From CAJBVG01 sp943372995 (lineage in GTDB: Bacteria > Bacteroidota > Bacteroidia > Sphingobacteriales > Sphingobacteriaceae): 64,000 nt of DNA. The notes below the pieces were generated by a model. The model saw nothing but the letters and a program-made list of their open reading frames with translations. It had not been told where the DNA came from and did not search any database. The translations under genes and the position numbers were made by a program. Each line of letters begins with the position of its first letter. Within the stretch, counting starts at the first letter, position 1. The DNA lies in NCBI GenBank assembly GCA_943372995.1, contig CALSAQ010000005.1, positions 62,001-126,000 of the forward strand, in the 5' to 3' direction. Of the stretch, positions 63,081-64,000 are shown piece by piece.

Positions 63081-64000
63081 ATGCAAAAACTAAGTGTTAG
63101 ACACTTACTGGGAATTAAAGGACTTAAAGAGAGCGATGTTCAATTAATTCTGGAAACCGCAGATCATTTTAAAAACATCATTAATAGACCCATTAAAAAA
63201 GTCCCATCTCTACGAGACACTACCATTGCTAACATCTTTTTCGAAAACTCAACTCGTACCAAACTATCATTCGAACTCGCGCAAAAAAGACTATCTGCTG
63301 ACGTCGTAAATTTTGCTGCCTCTTCTTCATCGGTAAGTAAAGGGGAAACTCTAATCGATACTGTAAATAATATTTTAGCGATGAAAGTAGATATGGTGGT
63401 GATGAGACACCCCTACCCTGGCGCTGCAGTATTCTTATCACAACATATTAAAGCCAATATTGTAAATGCTGGTGATGGTGCACACGAACACCCTACACAA
63501 GCTCTACTAGATGCTTATTCCATTAGAGAAAAACATGGTGACTTAGCTGGTAAGAAAATTGTTATTGTTGGAGATATTTTACATTCAAGAGTGGCCCTTT
63601 CTAATATACTTTGTTTGCAACTCCTCGGAGCACAGGTGAAAGTATGCGGACCAAGCACTTTAATTCCTAAATACATTAGAAGTTTAGGTGTTGAGGTAGA
63701 ATACGATTTACGCAAAGCACTAGAATGGTGCGATGTAGCAAACATGCTTAGAATACAACTCGAAAGACAAGATATTAAATACTTCCCTTCATTAAGAGAG
63801 TACGCCATGCTATATGGCTTAGATAAACAATTACTCAATTCTTTATCTAAAGAAATTACCATTATGCATCCTGGACCAATCAACAGAGGTGTTGAGATTA
63901 CAAGTGATGTAGCTGATTCTAAACAATCTATCATACTAGATCAAGTAGAAAATGGTGTAGCTATTCGAATGGCTGTGTTGTATCTTCTAGCTGGAGGGCA
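63081..64000 (+). CDS. pyrB: Aspartate carbamoyltransferase catalytic subunit, cut by window edge
   Basis: About 306 residues are visible and no stop is reached, so only a short C-terminus is missing. It condenses carbamoyl phosphate with aspartate, an early step of pyrimidine synthesis. Motifs: FFENSTRTKLSFELA (carbamoyl-phosphate STRT), SSSVSKGETLIDT (Lys loop), GDGAHEHPTQALLDAYS, and ITIMHPGPINRGVEI. The ATG at 63081 is 4 bp from the pyrR stop, so they are cotranscribed. The catalytic chain looks intact; no regulatory pyrI is visible. Confidence 0.93.
   Translation, partial: MQKLSVRHLLGIKGLKESDVQLILETADHFKNIINRPIKKVPSLRDTTIANIFFENSTRTKLSFELAQKRLSADVVNFAASSSSVSKGETLIDTVNNILAMKVDMVVMRHPYPGAAVFLSQHIKANIVNAGDGAHEHPTQALLDAYSIREKHGDLAGKKIVIVGDILHSRVALSNILCLQLLGAQVKVCGPSTLIPKYIRSLGVEVEYDLRKALEWCDVANMLRIQLERQDIKYFPSLREYAMLYGLDKQLLNSLSKEITIMHPGPINRGVEITSDVADSKQSIILDQVENGVAIRMAVLYLLAGG

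Overview
This window is AT-rich bacterial chromosome from a member of the Bacteroidota. Four things support that. There are type IX secretion (T9SS) and gliding genes (gldC, porQ) and eight likely T9SS cargo proteins with type A or type B C-terminal sorting domains. Upstream of many genes there are -7 promoter elements of the Bacteroidota form TAnnTTTG. Shine-Dalgarno sequences are nearly absent, rpsA being the exception. Several families are largely confined to this phylum (DUF3822, DUF4199, DUF5777, DUF6702). The order cannot be fixed from the sequence. I saw no phage, insertion sequence, integrase, CRISPR array, rRNA or tRNA, so this looks like core chromosome.

Layout. 1-2.1 kb: ccmF (cut by the left edge) and ccmE. 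2.3-7.2 kb: an ABC exporter, then a divergent small secreted protein and a TonB-dependent receptor. 7.3-10.3 kb: VOC protein, DUF4199 protein, membrane-bound LuxR-type regulator and glutamate dehydrogenase. 10.3-11.9 kb: ccmD, ccmC and ccmB, the other half of the cytochrome c maturation set. 12-22.7 kb: biotin carboxylase, a large type B cargo protein, riboflavin synthase, a DsbA/FrnE-type protein with HscA, dihydroorotase, a DEAD-box helicase and gldC. 22.8-33.8 kb: two paralogous choice-of-anchor-L surface proteins flank a four-gene cytochrome/beta-barrel cluster, a secreted serine hydrolase, peptidase T and threonine aldolase. 33.8-48.5 kb: Lon, DUF6702, a 571-bp non-coding tandem-repeat tract, M1 peptidase, HupE/UreJ, two tandem M4 metallopeptidases and ClpB. 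48.6-56.9 kb: mostly minus-strand genes, including an exonuclease/GIY-YIG fusion, an NlpE/META lipoprotein, pyrE, coaD, rsmD and DUF3822. 57-64 kb: a RecD-like helicase, porQ, cmk, rpsA, pyrR and pyrB (cut by the right edge).

How the genes connect. The Ccm genes would supply haem attachment for the c-type-cytochrome-like lipoproteins at 25.9-26.7 kb. CcmE carries the CxxxY haem-binding variant, and both lipoproteins have unusually spaced haem motifs (CX4CH and CX6CH). PorQ and GldC belong to the T9SS/gliding machinery that would export the eight cargo proteins. Pyrimidine genes (pyrC, pyrE, pyrR, pyrB, cmk) are scattered over the window. HscA, Lon and ClpB give a protein quality-control theme.

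The most unusual signal is non-coding. Many intergenic gaps hold tandem repeats of a 7- or 8-bp unit. The unit sequence differs from site to site but the period does not. The tracts usually start within a few bases of a stop codon, and several continue into an inverted copy that would form a long hairpin. At three genes the repeat supplies or overlaps the last codons. A larger tract at 36.9-37.4 kb is four copies of a 128-130-bp unit built on the same principle.
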